Shown here: positions 1-8,601 of the stretch, piece by piece | How the letters are laid out: each line of letters starts with the position of its first letter | Position numbering within the stretch: the first letter of the stretch is position 1 | Assembly (NCBI GenBank): GCA_016214985.1 | Contig: JACRMM010000061.1 | Coordinates: 62,001 to 126,000 of the forward strand | From: Deltaproteobacteria bacterium | GTDB lineage: Bacteria; Desulfobacterota; Deferrisomatia; Deferrisomatales; JACRMM01 | DNA: 64,000 bases | Direction of reading: 5' to 3' | Made by a program: the position numbers and the translations under genes | Notes under the pieces: generated by a model | The model's input: only the letters and a program-made list of their open reading frames with translations | Told to the model about the DNA's origin: nothing | Database searches by the model: none

Positions 1-437
1 GCAAGCTCCGGGAACTGGGGGAGCTGTTCGTCGAGTTACAGAGCTCGGTGGTCGTGTCCACCTACTGCAACTCGTGGATCTTCGAGGCGTTCGAGGAGGC
101 CCTCGCGGGTGCCGACCCCTTCGAGAGCATGGCGCGCGCCTACCTGGAGCTGTTCATCGTCCGGTCCGACGCGGCCAAGGAGGATGTGATGGCCCACCTG
201 CTCGCCGACTTCGGGGCCGGCGGAGTCATCTATCACGACGCCAAGACGTGCCCGAACAACTCCAACACCCGCTACGGCCTGCCCCAGCGGCTCGCGGAGC
301 GCACGGGGCTCCCGTTCGTCATCCTCTACGGCGACCTGAACGACCTCCGGTGTTACTCCGAGGAGCAGGCCAAGACGAATCTGGAGGCGTTCGTGGAGCA
401 GCTAGAAGGCTGGAAAGCTGGGAGGCTGGGACGCTAA
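1..437 (+). CDS. 2-hydroxyacyl-CoA dehydratase family subunit (HgdB/BcrB-C type), C-terminal part
   Basis: The reading frame is open from the first complete codon at position 3, so the gene starts upstream of the window; about 144 C-terminal residues are seen. The stretch CNSWIFEAFEEAL, followed by a tail with a cysteine in KTCPNNSNTRYGLPQRL and a final FVILYGDLNDLRCYS, fits the 2-hydroxyacyl-CoA dehydratase/benzoyl-CoA reductase family. Members bind a [4Fe-4S] cluster and receive electrons from an ATP-dependent activator. Such an activator is the next gene, 56 bases downstream, which supports the call. The substrate cannot be told from this fragment: 2-hydroxyacyl-CoA dehydration and aromatic ring reduction are both possible. 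Confidence 0.8.
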   Translation, partial: KLRELGELFVELQSSVVVSTYCNSWIFEAFEEALAGADPFESMARAYLELFIVRSDAAKEDVMAHLLADFGAGGVIYHDAKTCPNNSNTRYGLPQRLAERTGLPFVILYGDLNDLRCYSEEQAKTNLEAFVEQLEGWKAGRLGR

Positions 438-493
438 AATATACGGGCGGGCCGGCCCCGGAGCGTACCCGCCTTTCTGCGATCGGAGTCCCC

Positions 494-1306
494 ATGCCCG
501 CCCCGCTGTACCTCGGCCTCGACCTCGGCTCCTCCTGGTCCAAAGCCGTCCTCCTCGACCAGAAGGGACAGGTTGCGGCGCGAGCCCTGCGCCGCACCGG
601 CATCCGATTCGAGGAGGCGGCGGACGCGCTGCTCGGCGAGGCCCTCGCGCGGGCCGGCGCCGAGCAGTCGGCGCTGGCCCGCGTCACCGCCACGGGCTAC
701 GGTCGGCGCAACGTGCCCTTCGCCGACTCGCGCCGCACGGAGATCTCTTGCCACGCCAAGGGCGCCTGGCACCACGTCGGCCGGGAGTGCGACGTGGTGG
801 ACATCGGAGGCCAGGACAACAAGATCATCCACGTGCGGGCCGACGGGTCGGTCGCGAACTTCCTGATGAACCGAAAGTGCGCGGCCGGGACGGGGGCCTT
901 CGTCGAGGAGATCGCCCACCGCCTCGAATTGCCCCTGGAGAAGATCGAGGAGTACGCGGAGGCGGCCACGAAAGAAATCACCCTCTCTTCCTTCTGCACC
1001 GTGTTTTCGGCCACCGAGGTCATCAAGCTCATCCGCGAGGGAGAGGGCCCCGAGAACCTCTGCCGGGGCATCTTCAACTCGGTCGTCGCCCGGGTGGCCG
1101 AGATGGGGCCACTCGGCTCGTTCATCGTCATGACCGGCGGCGTCGCCGCTGCGTTCCCGGTCGTGGCCCGGCTCATGGCGGCCCGCACTGGCGCCCGCGT
1201 CGAGGTGCCGCCCTTCGCCCAGTACGTGGGCGCCCTGGGAGCCGCCCTGGCGGCCGCCCAGGAGGCCGGGTGCCCGTTGCCCAGCCGGGAAGCGTCTCTG
1301 ACGTGA
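494..1306 (+). CDS. BadF/BadG/BcrA/BcrD-family ATPase, dehydratase activator
   Basis: This 270-residue protein is of the ASKHA fold ATPase family that activates 2-hydroxyacyl-CoA dehydratases and benzoyl-CoA reductases by ATP-driven electron injection. It starts with the nucleotide-binding loop GLDLGSSWSKAVLLD. The two cysteines that hold the cluster at the dimer interface are visible: C129 in RKCAAGTGAFVEEI and C168 in SSFCTVFSATEVI. The C-terminal VMTGGVAAAFPVV and QYVGALGAALAA are also typical. The ATG at 494 is chosen because the conserved N-terminus begins there; the frame is open upstream to 74 but that part is not conserved. The stop overlaps the start of the radical SAM gene. Confidence 0.9.
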   Translation: MPAPLYLGLDLGSSWSKAVLLDQKGQVAARALRRTGIRFEEAADALLGEALARAGAEQSALARVTATGYGRRNVPFADSRRTEISCHAKGAWHHVGRECDVVDIGGQDNKIIHVRADGSVANFLMNRKCAAGTGAFVEEIAHRLELPLEKIEEYAEAATKEITLSSFCTVFSATEVIKLIREGEGPENLCRGIFNSVVARVAEMGPLGSFIVMTGGVAAAFPVVARLMAARTGARVEVPPFAQYVGALGAALAAAQEAGCPLPSREASLT

Positions 1307-2439
1307 CCGGAGAGACCCTGCCCGATACCTTCGAGATCGGCCCCATCCGGCCGCCGAGCGAGGCGGGAAGCTACCTCCTGCGACTCACGCGCGGCTGCCC
1401 CTGGAACCGCTGCCGCTTCTGCCGAAGCTACAAGCGCCACCGCTTTTCTCTGCGAAGCGTCGACGAGATTCGCGGCGACATCGACGCCATGGCGCGCGCA
1501 CGGGACCGGCTCCGGGGCCTTCACCCCGGCGGACCCCGGGGGGCGGTGCGAGCCGGCCTCGTGGGGACCTCCGAGGAGTGGCAGGTCGCCAACGCCCTCG
1601 CGGCCGGCGGCCGCACCGCGTTCCTCCAGGACGCCGACTCCCTCGTGATGCGCCCGCCGCAGGTGCGCGAGGTCCTCGCCCATTTCCGCCTGCGCTTCCC
1701 CGAGGTCGACCGAATCACCACGTACGCCCGGTCGCACACCCTGGCGAGGCTCTCGGCCGACGACCTAAGCTCCTACCGTGAGCTCGGCCTCACCCGGATC
1801 CACGTCGGCCTCGAGAGCGGGTGCGACGCCCTCCTACGCCTGATCCAGAAGGGTGCGAGCGCCGAGATCCACGTCCGGGCGGGCCGCGCCGTCGTCGAGG
1901 CGGGCCTGGAGCTCTCCGAGTACGTAATGCCCGGCCTCGGCGGCCGAGAGCTCTCCGAGGCACACGCCCGAGAAACGGCCACCGTGCTCGGCGCGATCGA
2001 CCCCCACTTCATCCGTCTGCGCACCCTGTGCCTGGGCCCCAAACTGGCCCTCTGGGAGGAGTTCCAGACCGGCCGGCTCACGCGCCAGACCGACGTGGAG
2101 ATCCTCGGGGAGGTTCGGGCGTTTGTCGAAGCTCTCGAAGGGATCCGCTCGCGGCTGACGAGCGATCACGTGCTGAACCTCCTGGGCGACCTGGAGGGAA
2201 CCTTCCCTGCGGACAAACCGAGGCTCCTGGCCCAGTGTGATGCGTTTCTGTCCCTTCCCGCCCGCGAGCAGCGGCTCTTCCAGGTGGGCCGGCGGGCCGG
2301 GCTCCTCGAGGGGCTCCGCGATCTCCAGGATCCGGGCCGGCGCGCCTCCTGCGAGACATTGCTCGGGGAGCTCACCGAGGTCTGCGGCCCGGACGGGATC
2401 GAAGAGGGCGTACGGAGCATGCTGCAGAGGTTCGTGTAG
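1303..2439 (+). CDS. Radical SAM protein
   Basis: The protein (378 residues from GTG 1303, whose bases overlap the stop of the activator as GTGA) carries a cluster-binding motif near its N-terminus, RGCPWNRCRFCRSYK, with cysteines 32, 37 and 40 (CX4CX2C). This spacing is seen in COG1032-like radical SAM proteins. A later stretch, GLTRIHVGLESGCDALLRL, is the usual SAM-domain strand/helix, and EYVMPGLGG follows. No B12-binding or auxiliary cluster domain is evident. The overlap with the activator implies co-transcription, perhaps for maturation or modification linked to the dehydratase, but the substrate is unknown. Confidence 0.8.
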   Translation: MTGETLPDTFEIGPIRPPSEAGSYLLRLTRGCPWNRCRFCRSYKRHRFSLRSVDEIRGDIDAMARARDRLRGLHPGGPRGAVRAGLVGTSEEWQVANALAAGGRTAFLQDADSLVMRPPQVREVLAHFRLRFPEVDRITTYARSHTLARLSADDLSSYRELGLTRIHVGLESGCDALLRLIQKGASAEIHVRAGRAVVEAGLELSEYVMPGLGGRELSEAHARETATVLGAIDPHFIRLRTLCLGPKLALWEEFQTGRLTRQTDVEILGEVRAFVEALEGIRSRLTSDHVLNLLGDLEGTFPADKPRLLAQCDAFLSLPAREQRLFQVGRRAGLLEGLRDLQDPGRRASCETLLGELTEVCGPDGIEEGVRSMLQRFV

Positions 2440-2454
2440 CGTCGGAGCAACTCC

Positions 2455-2484
2455 TTGACACCGCATCCCGCCCCCGAGTAGCGT
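2455..2484 (+). promoter_or_regulatory. Sigma-70-type promoter for the binding protein-kinase-regulator operon
   Basis: TTGACA at 2455-2460 and TAGCGT at 2479-2484 are separated by 18 bases, ending 27 bases before the ATG at 2512. The same hexamer-and-18-base layout recurs elsewhere in the window. It begins 16 bases after the radical SAM stop codon, so the following operon has its own promoter. Confidence 0.6.
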
Positions 2485-2511
2485 GGACCTCCTCAACGGG
2501 CAGGGGGGTCG

Positions 2512-3492
2512 ATGGCACTGGGAGGCGCGAGCGCGCCCGATCCGAGGAGGCCCATGGTCGGGAGGGTCATTGGCACCCTCGGTATCTTGGTGCTTCTTCT
2601 CCTCACGCGGCCCGCGGGTGCCGCGGACATTCTGATCGTTCAGAGCTCCCGCATCGCGGCCTTCGAAGAGGCGGTGCGGGCCTTCGAGCAAGTGTTCGGT
2701 GTCGGCATCGCCCAAGTCGGCCCGAAACAGGCCCAAGGTCATCGCCTGTCCACGCTGGTCCTCGCCAACCACGGCGCCGACACCGCGCTCGCCCGGACGC
2801 TCCGCGCCCGCCCGCCCGACTTGGTGCTCGCGGTCGGCATCGCCGCCCTGACCGCGCTCGGTACCGTGCCCGATCTCCCCACGGTGTACCTGTTCGTCCC
2901 GAACCCGGAGCGGTTTGCGTCGACCCGACGCCAAACAACCGGTGTGTCTCTCGACGCGTCTCCCGCCGCCTCCCTCGACGCCTTGCTCAAGCTGGCCCCC
3001 CACGTGCGGAGGATCGGGGTCGTGTTCGACCCGGCGCACGGCGGGCCCTTGGTGGCGGAGGCGGTCGAGACCACTCAGCGCTGGGGGATCACGCCGGTAA
3101 CCCGCGAAGCACACAACCCCGGCGAGGTGCCCGGCCGGCTAGCCTCCCTGAAAGGGAGCGTCGACGCGCTCTGGATGGTGCCCGACCTCACCGTCACGAC
3201 CCCGGAGGTCGTCGAGGCCATCCTCCTCTTTGCGCTGTCCGGCCAGCTGCCGGTGCTCACCTTCTCGGAGAAGCACCTGGACCTCGGCGCCACGGTGTCC
3301 GTCGCCTTCGACCCGGCGGCGCTCGGAGAAAAGGCAGCGGAGCTGGCCGCGAAGCTCCTGACCGGCTCGTCGGCGAGCGAACCCCCTCCCCCGGCCCGGG
3401 CGGATCGGTTCCGGGTTCGCGTCAACCCGACGACGGCGGGCAAACTCGGACTCGCGATGTCGGAGGCACCCTCCGGAGAGGTGATCCGATGA
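2512..3492 (+). CDS. ABC transporter substrate-binding protein (ABC_sub_bind family)
   Basis: The 326-residue product has a hydrophobic signal segment (IGTLGILVLLLL ending TRPAGAA) and a two-lobed periplasmic binding fold typical of the PF04392 family. Lines such as ALARTLRARPPDLVLAVGIAAL and PHVRRIGVVFDPAHGG illustrate the family. ATG 2512 follows a G-rich AGGGGGG; ATG 2554 follows GAGGAGG and would give a more compact signal peptide, so either start may be used. No permease or ATPase lies nearby. Instead it overlaps a sensor kinase by ATGA, so it probably presents a ligand to the kinase rather than feeding a transporter. Confidence 0.8.
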   Translation: MALGGASAPDPRRPMVGRVIGTLGILVLLLLTRPAGAADILIVQSSRIAAFEEAVRAFEQVFGVGIAQVGPKQAQGHRLSTLVLANHGADTALARTLRARPPDLVLAVGIAALTALGTVPDLPTVYLFVPNPERFASTRRQTTGVSLDASPAASLDALLKLAPHVRRIGVVFDPAHGGPLVAEAVETTQRWGITPVTREAHNPGEVPGRLASLKGSVDALWMVPDLTVTTPEVVEAILLFALSGQLPVLTFSEKHLDLGATVSVAFDPAALGEKAAELAAKLLTGSSASEPPPPARADRFRVRVNPTTAGKLGLAMSEAPSGEVIR

Positions 3493-5009
3493 GACGGCGG
3501 CTGGCGTCCGGCCTCCGGCGCAACTTTGCCGTGCGGATCTACCTCTTCCTGGCCGGCTCTCTCGCCGCGTTCGCCGTGCTTCTCACGGCCATCTCCGTTC
3601 ACGTGCAGGGTCGGCTGCTCTCCGACCAGATCCAGCGAGAGGGTCTCAACCTGGCCGTCCTCCTCGCCGACGCGGTTCGGGTCGGCGTCTTCGCGGAGAA
3701 CCCAGAGCTTCTCGCCGGCCCCGTGGAAAACGTCCTGCGGCGCCGGGACGTTCGGCAGGTCTGGGTCTTCGGCGCCCGGAGGCGGCTCCTCAAGCACGCG
3801 AACCGGCCCGGGCCCGGCGGCCGCTACACCTTCTGGGCCCCGGTGCTCTCGTCGGGGTCCTACACGACCGACATGAGCCTCTACTTCGACGAAGCGACGC
3901 GGTCGCCGACCGCCCTCGGCCGCGTCGCGGTCGAGCTCTCCGACGCGCCGCTGCGGGAGGGCCGCCACGCGATCCTGACGCGGAGCATCCTCGCAGCCGG
4001 TTCGTTCCTCGCCCTCGCGGCGCTTGCCACGGCCCTCGTGGTGCGGGAGGCCACCCGCCCCCTTCGCAACCTCTTGGCTGACATCGGAGGTCACGGCCTG
4101 TCAGCGCGCACCGCGGAGGCGGGAGACCTGGGGCTCGTGAGAGACACGTTCGGCCACCTCGTGCACGAGATTTCCGCGCTGACTGCGGGCCTCGAGAGCA
4201 CCGTCGCCGAACGCACGGCCGAACTCCAGCGCGCCAACGCCGAGCTCGCCCACGCCCGCGACGAACTGGAGGAGCGGGTCCGGGCGCGAACCAGGGAGCT
4301 CGAGGAAACCCACAACCAGCTCCTGCACGCCGAAAAGCTCAGCGCCGTGGGGCGACTCGCCGCGTCGATCGCCCACGAATTCAACAACCCCATCTTCGGT
4401 ATCCGAAGCGTCCTTCAGGCCATCCGAAGCCTCGAGACGCTCCCCCGCGACGAGGCGGAGTCCGTTGACCTGGCCATCGCCGAGTGCAACCGCGTGGCCG
4501 CCCTCATTCGCAACCTCCAGAGCTTCAACCGTCCGTCACGCGGTGTCTTCGGTCTCGTCGACGTTCACCGCGCGCTCGACGCCATCCTGCTCTTGTGCCG
4601 CCGAGAGCTCAGTGCTAAGAACGCCCGGGTCGAGGCGGACTACGCCGACCGGCTGCCCGCCGTGTGGGCCGTCGAAGATCAACTGAAGCAGGTGTTCCTC
4701 AACCTCCTTACCAACGCCATGGACGCCCTGCCGGCCCAGGGAGGCGCAATCCGGCTCTCCACCCGCGCTTCCGGTGACGCGGTTTCCGTGCAGTTCCGGG
4801 ACGCGGGCTCGGGCATCCTGCCGGAGCACCTGCCCCACGTCTTCGAACCCTTCTTCACGACCAAACCCGAGGTCAAGGGCACGGGCCTGGGGCTTCCGCT
4901 CTCCTACGGCATCGTCCGGAGCCACGGCGGCACGATCGACGTCGAGAGCCGTCCCGGCGAAGGCACGACGTTCACGGTCCGACTTCCCATCGAGGGGGCG
5001 CGGTCATGA
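3489..5009 (+). CDS. Membrane sensor histidine kinase
   Basis: This 506-residue kinase has a first membrane segment at about residues 14-36 (IYLFLAGSLAAFAVLLTAI), a periplasmic domain of about 120 residues and a second membrane segment near 160-180 (ILAAGSFLALAALATALVV). A HAMP-like linker and a long charged coiled coil (about 230-285) follow. The phosphoacceptor is H296 in SIAHEFNNPIFGI, followed by a HATPase domain with FLNLLTNAMDAL, DAGSGI and GTGLGLPLSYGIV. The ATG overlaps the stop of the binding protein, and its own stop overlaps the response regulator, giving a three-gene sensing unit. Confidence 0.92.
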   Translation: MRRRLASGLRRNFAVRIYLFLAGSLAAFAVLLTAISVHVQGRLLSDQIQREGLNLAVLLADAVRVGVFAENPELLAGPVENVLRRRDVRQVWVFGARRRLLKHANRPGPGGRYTFWAPVLSSGSYTTDMSLYFDEATRSPTALGRVAVELSDAPLREGRHAILTRSILAAGSFLALAALATALVVREATRPLRNLLADIGGHGLSARTAEAGDLGLVRDTFGHLVHEISALTAGLESTVAERTAELQRANAELAHARDELEERVRARTRELEETHNQLLHAEKLSAVGRLAASIAHEFNNPIFGIRSVLQAIRSLETLPRDEAESVDLAIAECNRVAALIRNLQSFNRPSRGVFGLVDVHRALDAILLLCRRELSAKNARVEADYADRLPAVWAVEDQLKQVFLNLLTNAMDALPAQGGAIRLSTRASGDAVSVQFRDAGSGILPEHLPHVFEPFFTTKPEVKGTGLGLPLSYGIVRSHGGTIDVESRPGEGTTFTVRLPIEGARS

Positions 5010-5560
5010 GGCAGCGGCACATCCTGGCGGTCGACGACGAGCCCCTCATCCTGCGCAGCGTGGAGAGGGCCCTGTCCCTCGCGGGCCACGCCGTCAGCAC
5101 CGCGGGCAGCGGGCCCGCGGCTCGCGCACTCCTCGAGGACCACAGCTACGACGTCATCGTCACCGACATCGCCATGGAGGGATTCGGCGGCCTCGAGGTT
5201 CTCCGTCAGGCCAAGCAGGCCGACCCGGACGTCTGTGTCGTGGTAGTCACCGGGTACTGTGACGTGGCCACGGCGATCGAGGCACTGCGGCTGGGCGCCG
5301 AGGACTACCTCTCCAAACCCTTCGACTTCGACGAGCTTCTCCTGCGCGTCTCCCACTGTCTCGACAAGCGGGAGCTTCGGCGAAAGTTGCGCTTCTACGA
5401 GCACATCCTTCCGGTCTGCTCGGGCTGTCAGAGGATCCGCGACGACGCCGGCCGCGAGCCCGGCACCGGCGAGTGGATGCCCCTGGAGGAGTACGTGTCA
5501 CGCGTCGCCGGCTCCCCCGGCCACTGCCCCGCCTGCGCCGCTCAATTCGCACAGCGGTGA
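5006..5560 (+). CDS. Response regulator with C-terminal zinc-binding-type tail
   Basis: The receiver domain covers residues 1-120: acidic pair D10-D11, phosphoacceptor D54 (VIVTDIAMEG), a T in VVVVTGYCDV and K in YLSKPFDFDE. It lacks a DNA-binding or enzymatic output. The remaining 60 residues hold CSGCQRIRDD and HCPACAAQF, two CXXC pairs around an EWMPLEEYV segment. This four-cysteine tail is seen on a class of receiver proteins and probably binds zinc, with no assigned function. The gene overlaps the kinase gene and is the last of the operon, followed by a strong hairpin. Confidence 0.85.
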   Translation: MRQRHILAVDDEPLILRSVERALSLAGHAVSTAGSGPAARALLEDHSYDVIVTDIAMEGFGGLEVLRQAKQADPDVCVVVVTGYCDVATAIEALRLGAEDYLSKPFDFDELLLRVSHCLDKRELRRKLRFYEHILPVCSGCQRIRDDAGREPGTGEWMPLEEYVSRVAGSPGHCPACAAQFAQR

Positions 5561-5600
5561 GCGGCCCGAGCCTCGCGGCGACCAGCGGGGCCCTGACGCG

Positions 5601-5634
5601 ACGAGGGCCCGGAGATCCTCCTCCGGGCCCTCGT
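5601..5634. terminator. Bidirectional intrinsic terminator-like hairpin
   Basis: A perfect 13-bp inverted repeat (ACGAGGGCCCGGA at 5601-5613, its complement at 5622-5634, 8-base loop) lies between the convergent response regulator and asd genes. There is no long T tract, so it may work by hairpin strength alone. Confidence 0.65.
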
Positions 5635-5666
5635 GACTGCGCCCCGCGCTCCCGAGCACCGCCGGC

Positions 5667-6785
5667 TTACCGACTCTGGTGCTCCAGCACGATCTTGAGG
5701 ATCCGGCGGATCGGCTCGGCGGCGCCCCAAAGGAGCTGGTCGCCGCAGGTAAAGGCCGCGACGTACTCGGGCCCGAGCTTCATCTTGTGGAGCCGCCCCA
5801 CGGGAACCATGAGGGTTCCGGAGACCGCCGCGGGCGTGAGCTCCCGGAGCGTGGCCTCCCTGGTGTTCGGCACCACCTTGACCCACTCGTTGGCACCAGC
5901 GATCCGCGCGGCGACCTCGTCGAGGGGCACGTCCTTCGTGAGCTTGATCGTGAGCCCCTGACTGTGGCAGCGCATGGCGCCGACCCGGACGCACAGGCCG
6001 TCCACCGGGATCGGGGCGGCCGTGCCGAGAATCTTGTTCGTCTCCGCGTGGCCCTTCCACTCCTCCTTGGTCTGCCCGTCCTCCACGGCCTTGTCGATCC
6101 AGGGGATCAGGCTCGCGGCGAGCGGCGCGCCGAAATTCTCGGTGGGGATCTGGCCGCCCCGAAGGCCCGCCGTGACGGCCCCGTCGAGATCGAGGGCCGT
6201 CTTGGCGGGATCGGACAGGGTCGACCGGGACACCTCGCACAGGTACACCATCTGCTGGATGAGCTCGATCATGTTCTTGGCGCCGGCACCGGAGGCGGCC
6301 TGGTAGGTCATGGAGCTGATCCATTCCACGAGCCCGGCATCAAAAAGTCCCGCGAGGCCCATGAGCATGAGGCTCACGGTGCAGTTGCCGCCCACGTAGG
6401 TCTTGACCCCCGACGCGAGGCCCCGATCGATGACGCCGCGGTTCACAGGGTCCAAGACGATGATCGCGTCGTCCTTCATGCGAAGCGCAGAGGCGGCGTC
6501 GATCCAGTACCCCGCCCAGCCACGGGCCCGAAGCGTCTCGTACACGGCGTTCGTGTGGTCGCTTCCCTGGCAGGTGACCACCACGTCCTGGGCGGCCAGG
6601 GCGTCGAGGTCGAAGGCGTCCTTGAGCGGCACCACGGGCAGGCCGACGTCGGGACCGGGCTGGCCCGTCTGGGAGGTCGAGAAGAACGTGGCCTCGTAGC
6701 CCCGGAAGTCGCCCTCGGCCCGCATCCGCGCCATGAGCACCGAGCCCACCATCCCCCGCCAGCCCACGAACCCGACCTTCGCCAT
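5667..6785 (-). CDS. asd: Aspartate-semialdehyde dehydrogenase
   Basis: Asd reduces aspartyl phosphate to aspartate semialdehyde, feeding lysine/diaminopimelate, threonine and methionine synthesis in the cytoplasm. The 372-residue protein matches the longer gammaproteobacterial-type form: NADP-binding loop [18 protein letters not shown] at the N-terminus, catalytic C135 in [13 protein letters not shown], and [12 protein letters not shown] and [11 protein letters not shown] further on. The usual length for this type is about 370 residues, so it is complete. It is transcribed toward the response regulator from its own promoter near 6850. Confidence 0.95.
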   Translation of the reverse strand: MAKVGFVGWRGMVGSVLMARMRAEGDFRGYEATFFSTSQTGQPGPDVGLPVVPLKDAFDLDALAAQDVVVTCQGSDHTNAVYETLRARGWAGYWIDAASALRMKDDAIIVLDPVNRGVIDRGLASGVKTYVGGNCTVSLMLMGLAGLFDAGLVEWISSMTYQAASGAGAKNMIELIQQMVYLCEVSRSTLSDPAKTALDLDGAVTAGLRGGQIPTENFGAPLAASLIPWIDKAVEDGQTKEEWKGHAETNKILGTAAPIPVDGLCVRVGAMRCHSQGLTIKLTKDVPLDEVAARIAGANEWVKVVPNTREATLRELTPAAVSGTLMVPVGRLHKMKLGPEYVAAFTCGDQLLWGAAEPIRRILKIVLEHQSR

Positions 6786-6834
6786 GACCGCACCCTTTCG
6801 TGAACACGAGAGCTCAGGAAACGAAGAGCCGTTG

Positions 6835-6863
6835 AGGATACAGGAAGTCCCGGCAGTTGTCAG
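6835..6863 (-). promoter_or_regulatory. Promoter of asd
   Basis: On the minus strand CTGACA (6858-6863) and TATCCT (6835-6840) are 17 bases apart, about 50 bases before the asd start. Both hexamers are close to sigma-70 consensus. Confidence 0.6.
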
Positions 6864-6961
6864 CGACCGGTTTGCTCACGATCGGATAGCGCCCCGACAA
6901 GCGATCGCACAGAGAAGCCCCTCCGAGTCGCGCGATTCTGGCGCGCAGCGACGTGGCGACC

Positions 6962-6991
6962 TTGACCCGCCTTCGGCGCGTGTGCTACAAG
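6962..6991 (+). promoter_or_regulatory. Promoter of tRNA-Leu
   Basis: TTGACC at 6962-6967, an 18-base spacer and TACAAG at 6986-6991 place the start point within a few bases of the mature tRNA 5' end at 7001. Confidence 0.6.
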
Positions 6992-7000
6992 ATGCCCGTT

Positions 7001-7087
7001 GCCGAAGTGGCGGAATTGGTAGACGCGCCAGGTTCAGGGTCTGGTAGGTTCACGCCTGTGCTGGTTCGAGTCCAGTCTTCGGCACCA
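7001..7087 (+). tRNA. tRNA-Leu (anticodon CAG)
   Basis: Acceptor strands GCCGAAG (7001-7007) and CTTCGGC pair fully and the 3' CCA is encoded (7085-7087). The anticodon loop TTCAGGG sits between CCAGG and TCTGG, giving anticodon CAG, which reads CUG. The T arm GGTTCGAGTCC is normal and the long variable arm expected of a class II tRNA is present. A tyrosine integrase gene lies 173 bases downstream in the same direction, so the 3' end of this tRNA gene is the probable attachment site of an integrated element. Confidence 0.97.
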
Positions 7088-7112
7088 TTTTCGCATCCAA
7101 GGAAGTCCAAAG

Positions 7113-7156
7113 AGAGCCGGAACGCCTTGATAAGCCAAGGGATTCCGGCTCTTTTT
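7113..7156 (+). terminator. Rho-independent terminator after tRNA-Leu
   Basis: A perfect 10-bp stem (AGAGCCGGAA at 7113-7122 with TTCCGGCTCT at 7143-7152) is followed by a T run, 26 bases after the CCA end. The loop is long (20 bases). Confidence 0.75.
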
Positions 7157-7183
7157 GCGTCTAGGGAGGTCCAAGGGGGTCCG

Positions 7184-7212
7184 TTGACATCCGCGTTTCC
7201 AGGGGGTACATA
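7184..7212 (+). promoter_or_regulatory. Promoter of the integrase gene
   Basis: TTGACA at 7184-7189 and TACATA at 7207-7212 are spaced by 17 bases, about 48 bases before the integrase ATG. Confidence 0.55.
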
Positions 7213-7260
7213 CGGGGGCATACCCCCGGCGGGTGGGGGTACAAGCGAAGAGGGGACCCC

Positions 7261-8505
7261 ATGCCTCCCATGAACGCCCTCACCGATACCGCAGTCCGCA
7301 ACGCCAAGCCCCGAGACAAGGTATTCAAGCTCGCCGATGGTGGCGGCATGTACCTCGCCGTTTCGCCCTCTGGCGGCAAGTGGTGGCGCTTCAAGTATCG
7401 CGTCGACGGCAAGGAGAAGCTCCTGGCCCTCGGAACCTACCCAGACGTTGGGCTGGCCCGGGCACGAGAGAAGCGCGACGCGGCCCGCAAGCTTCTTGCT
7501 GACGGCATTGACCCCGGCGCCGCCCGGAAGGCCGCAAAGGCGGAGAAGACCGCGGCGGCCGACCGGGCCGTGAACACCTTCGAGGCCGTGGCGCGGGAGT
7601 GGCACGGGAAACAGTCGATCTCCTGGGCACCGAGCAACGCGGCCCGGATTCTCCGCCGGCTCGAAGTGGACGTGTTCCCGATCGTCGGTGCGCTGCCCGT
7701 GGGCGAGGTGACGGCACCCGCACTTCTCGCCATGATTCGCCGCATCGAGGCCCGCGGCGTCTTGGAAACTGCGCACCGTGCCCTGGGGTACAGCGGGCAG
7801 GTGATGCGGTACGCCGTGGCGACCGGCCGGGCCGACCGGGACCCCTCCGGCGATCTCCAGGGCGCGCTCCCCCCCTGCAAAGTGACCCATCACGCCAGCA
7901 TCACGGACCCCAAGGCGATCGGCTCCCTGCTGCGTGTGGTGGAAGGGTATGAAGGGGCGTTCACGACCAAGTGCGCCCTTCGTTTGGCGCCGCTCCTGTT
8001 CGTTCGTCCTGGCGAACTAAGAGGCGCTGAGTGGGTGGAGGTGGACCTGGACACCGCCGAGTGGCGCATCCCGAAGGGGCGAATGAAAATGAAGGCCCCC
8101 CATTTGGTCCCGCTGGCCCGCCAGGCCCTCGCTGTCCTCCGGGAGCTGCAAACCCTCACGGGCTCCGGCAAGTACTTCTTCCCCAGCATCCGTTCGGGCG
8201 ACCGGTGCATGTCCGAGAACACGATCAACGCGGCCTTGCGGCGGATGGGGTACACGGGCAACGAAATGACCGGCCACGGGTTCCGCTCCATGGCTTCGAC
8301 CCTTCTGAACGAGCAGGGGTGGAACCGCGACGCGATCGAGCGCCAGCTTGCGCACGCTGAACGCGACAACGTACGGGCCGCCTACAACTATGCTGAGCAC
8401 CTCCCCGAGCGCCGCAAGATGATGCAAGCGTGGGCCGACTACCTGGACCGACTCAGGGAAGGGGCGGAGGTGTTGGCGTCCCAGAGGCGAACTGCTGGTA
8501 CCTGA
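7261..8505 (+). CDS. P4-type tyrosine recombinase (integrase)
   Basis: The 414-residue integrase recombines a mobile element into a tRNA gene. An N-terminal DUF4102-like arm-binding domain (ALTDTAVRNAKPRDKVFKLA, then GGGMYLAVSPSGGKWWRFKY) is followed by a core-binding domain and the catalytic domain. Catalytic residues are visible: R in LFVRPGELRGAEW, HGFR in TGHGFRSMASTLLNEQGW, H in IERQLAHAERDNVR and Y in AAYNYAEHLPERRKMMQAWA. Length and order are normal for P4-like integrases, so it looks active. Its place directly behind tRNA-Leu marks the left end of an integrative element. Confidence 0.95.
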   Translation: MPPMNALTDTAVRNAKPRDKVFKLADGGGMYLAVSPSGGKWWRFKYRVDGKEKLLALGTYPDVGLARAREKRDAARKLLADGIDPGAARKAAKAEKTAAADRAVNTFEAVAREWHGKQSISWAPSNAARILRRLEVDVFPIVGALPVGEVTAPALLAMIRRIEARGVLETAHRALGYSGQVMRYAVATGRADRDPSGDLQGALPPCKVTHHASITDPKAIGSLLRVVEGYEGAFTTKCALRLAPLLFVRPGELRGAEWVEVDLDTAEWRIPKGRMKMKAPHLVPLARQALAVLRELQTLTGSGKYFFPSIRSGDRCMSENTINAALRRMGYTGNEMTGHGFRSMASTLLNEQGWNRDAIERQLAHAERDNVRAAYNYAEHLPERRKMMQAWADYLDRLREGAEVLASQRRTAGT

Positions 8506-8601
8506 AAGAGGCTTCGCCCGCCTAGACCGAAGGGCTAAGACCCTGACGGCACGCGCGGGTTGACTGCGACTTCCGTCATTTGCGATCTCGTGGAGGCGAC
8601 G

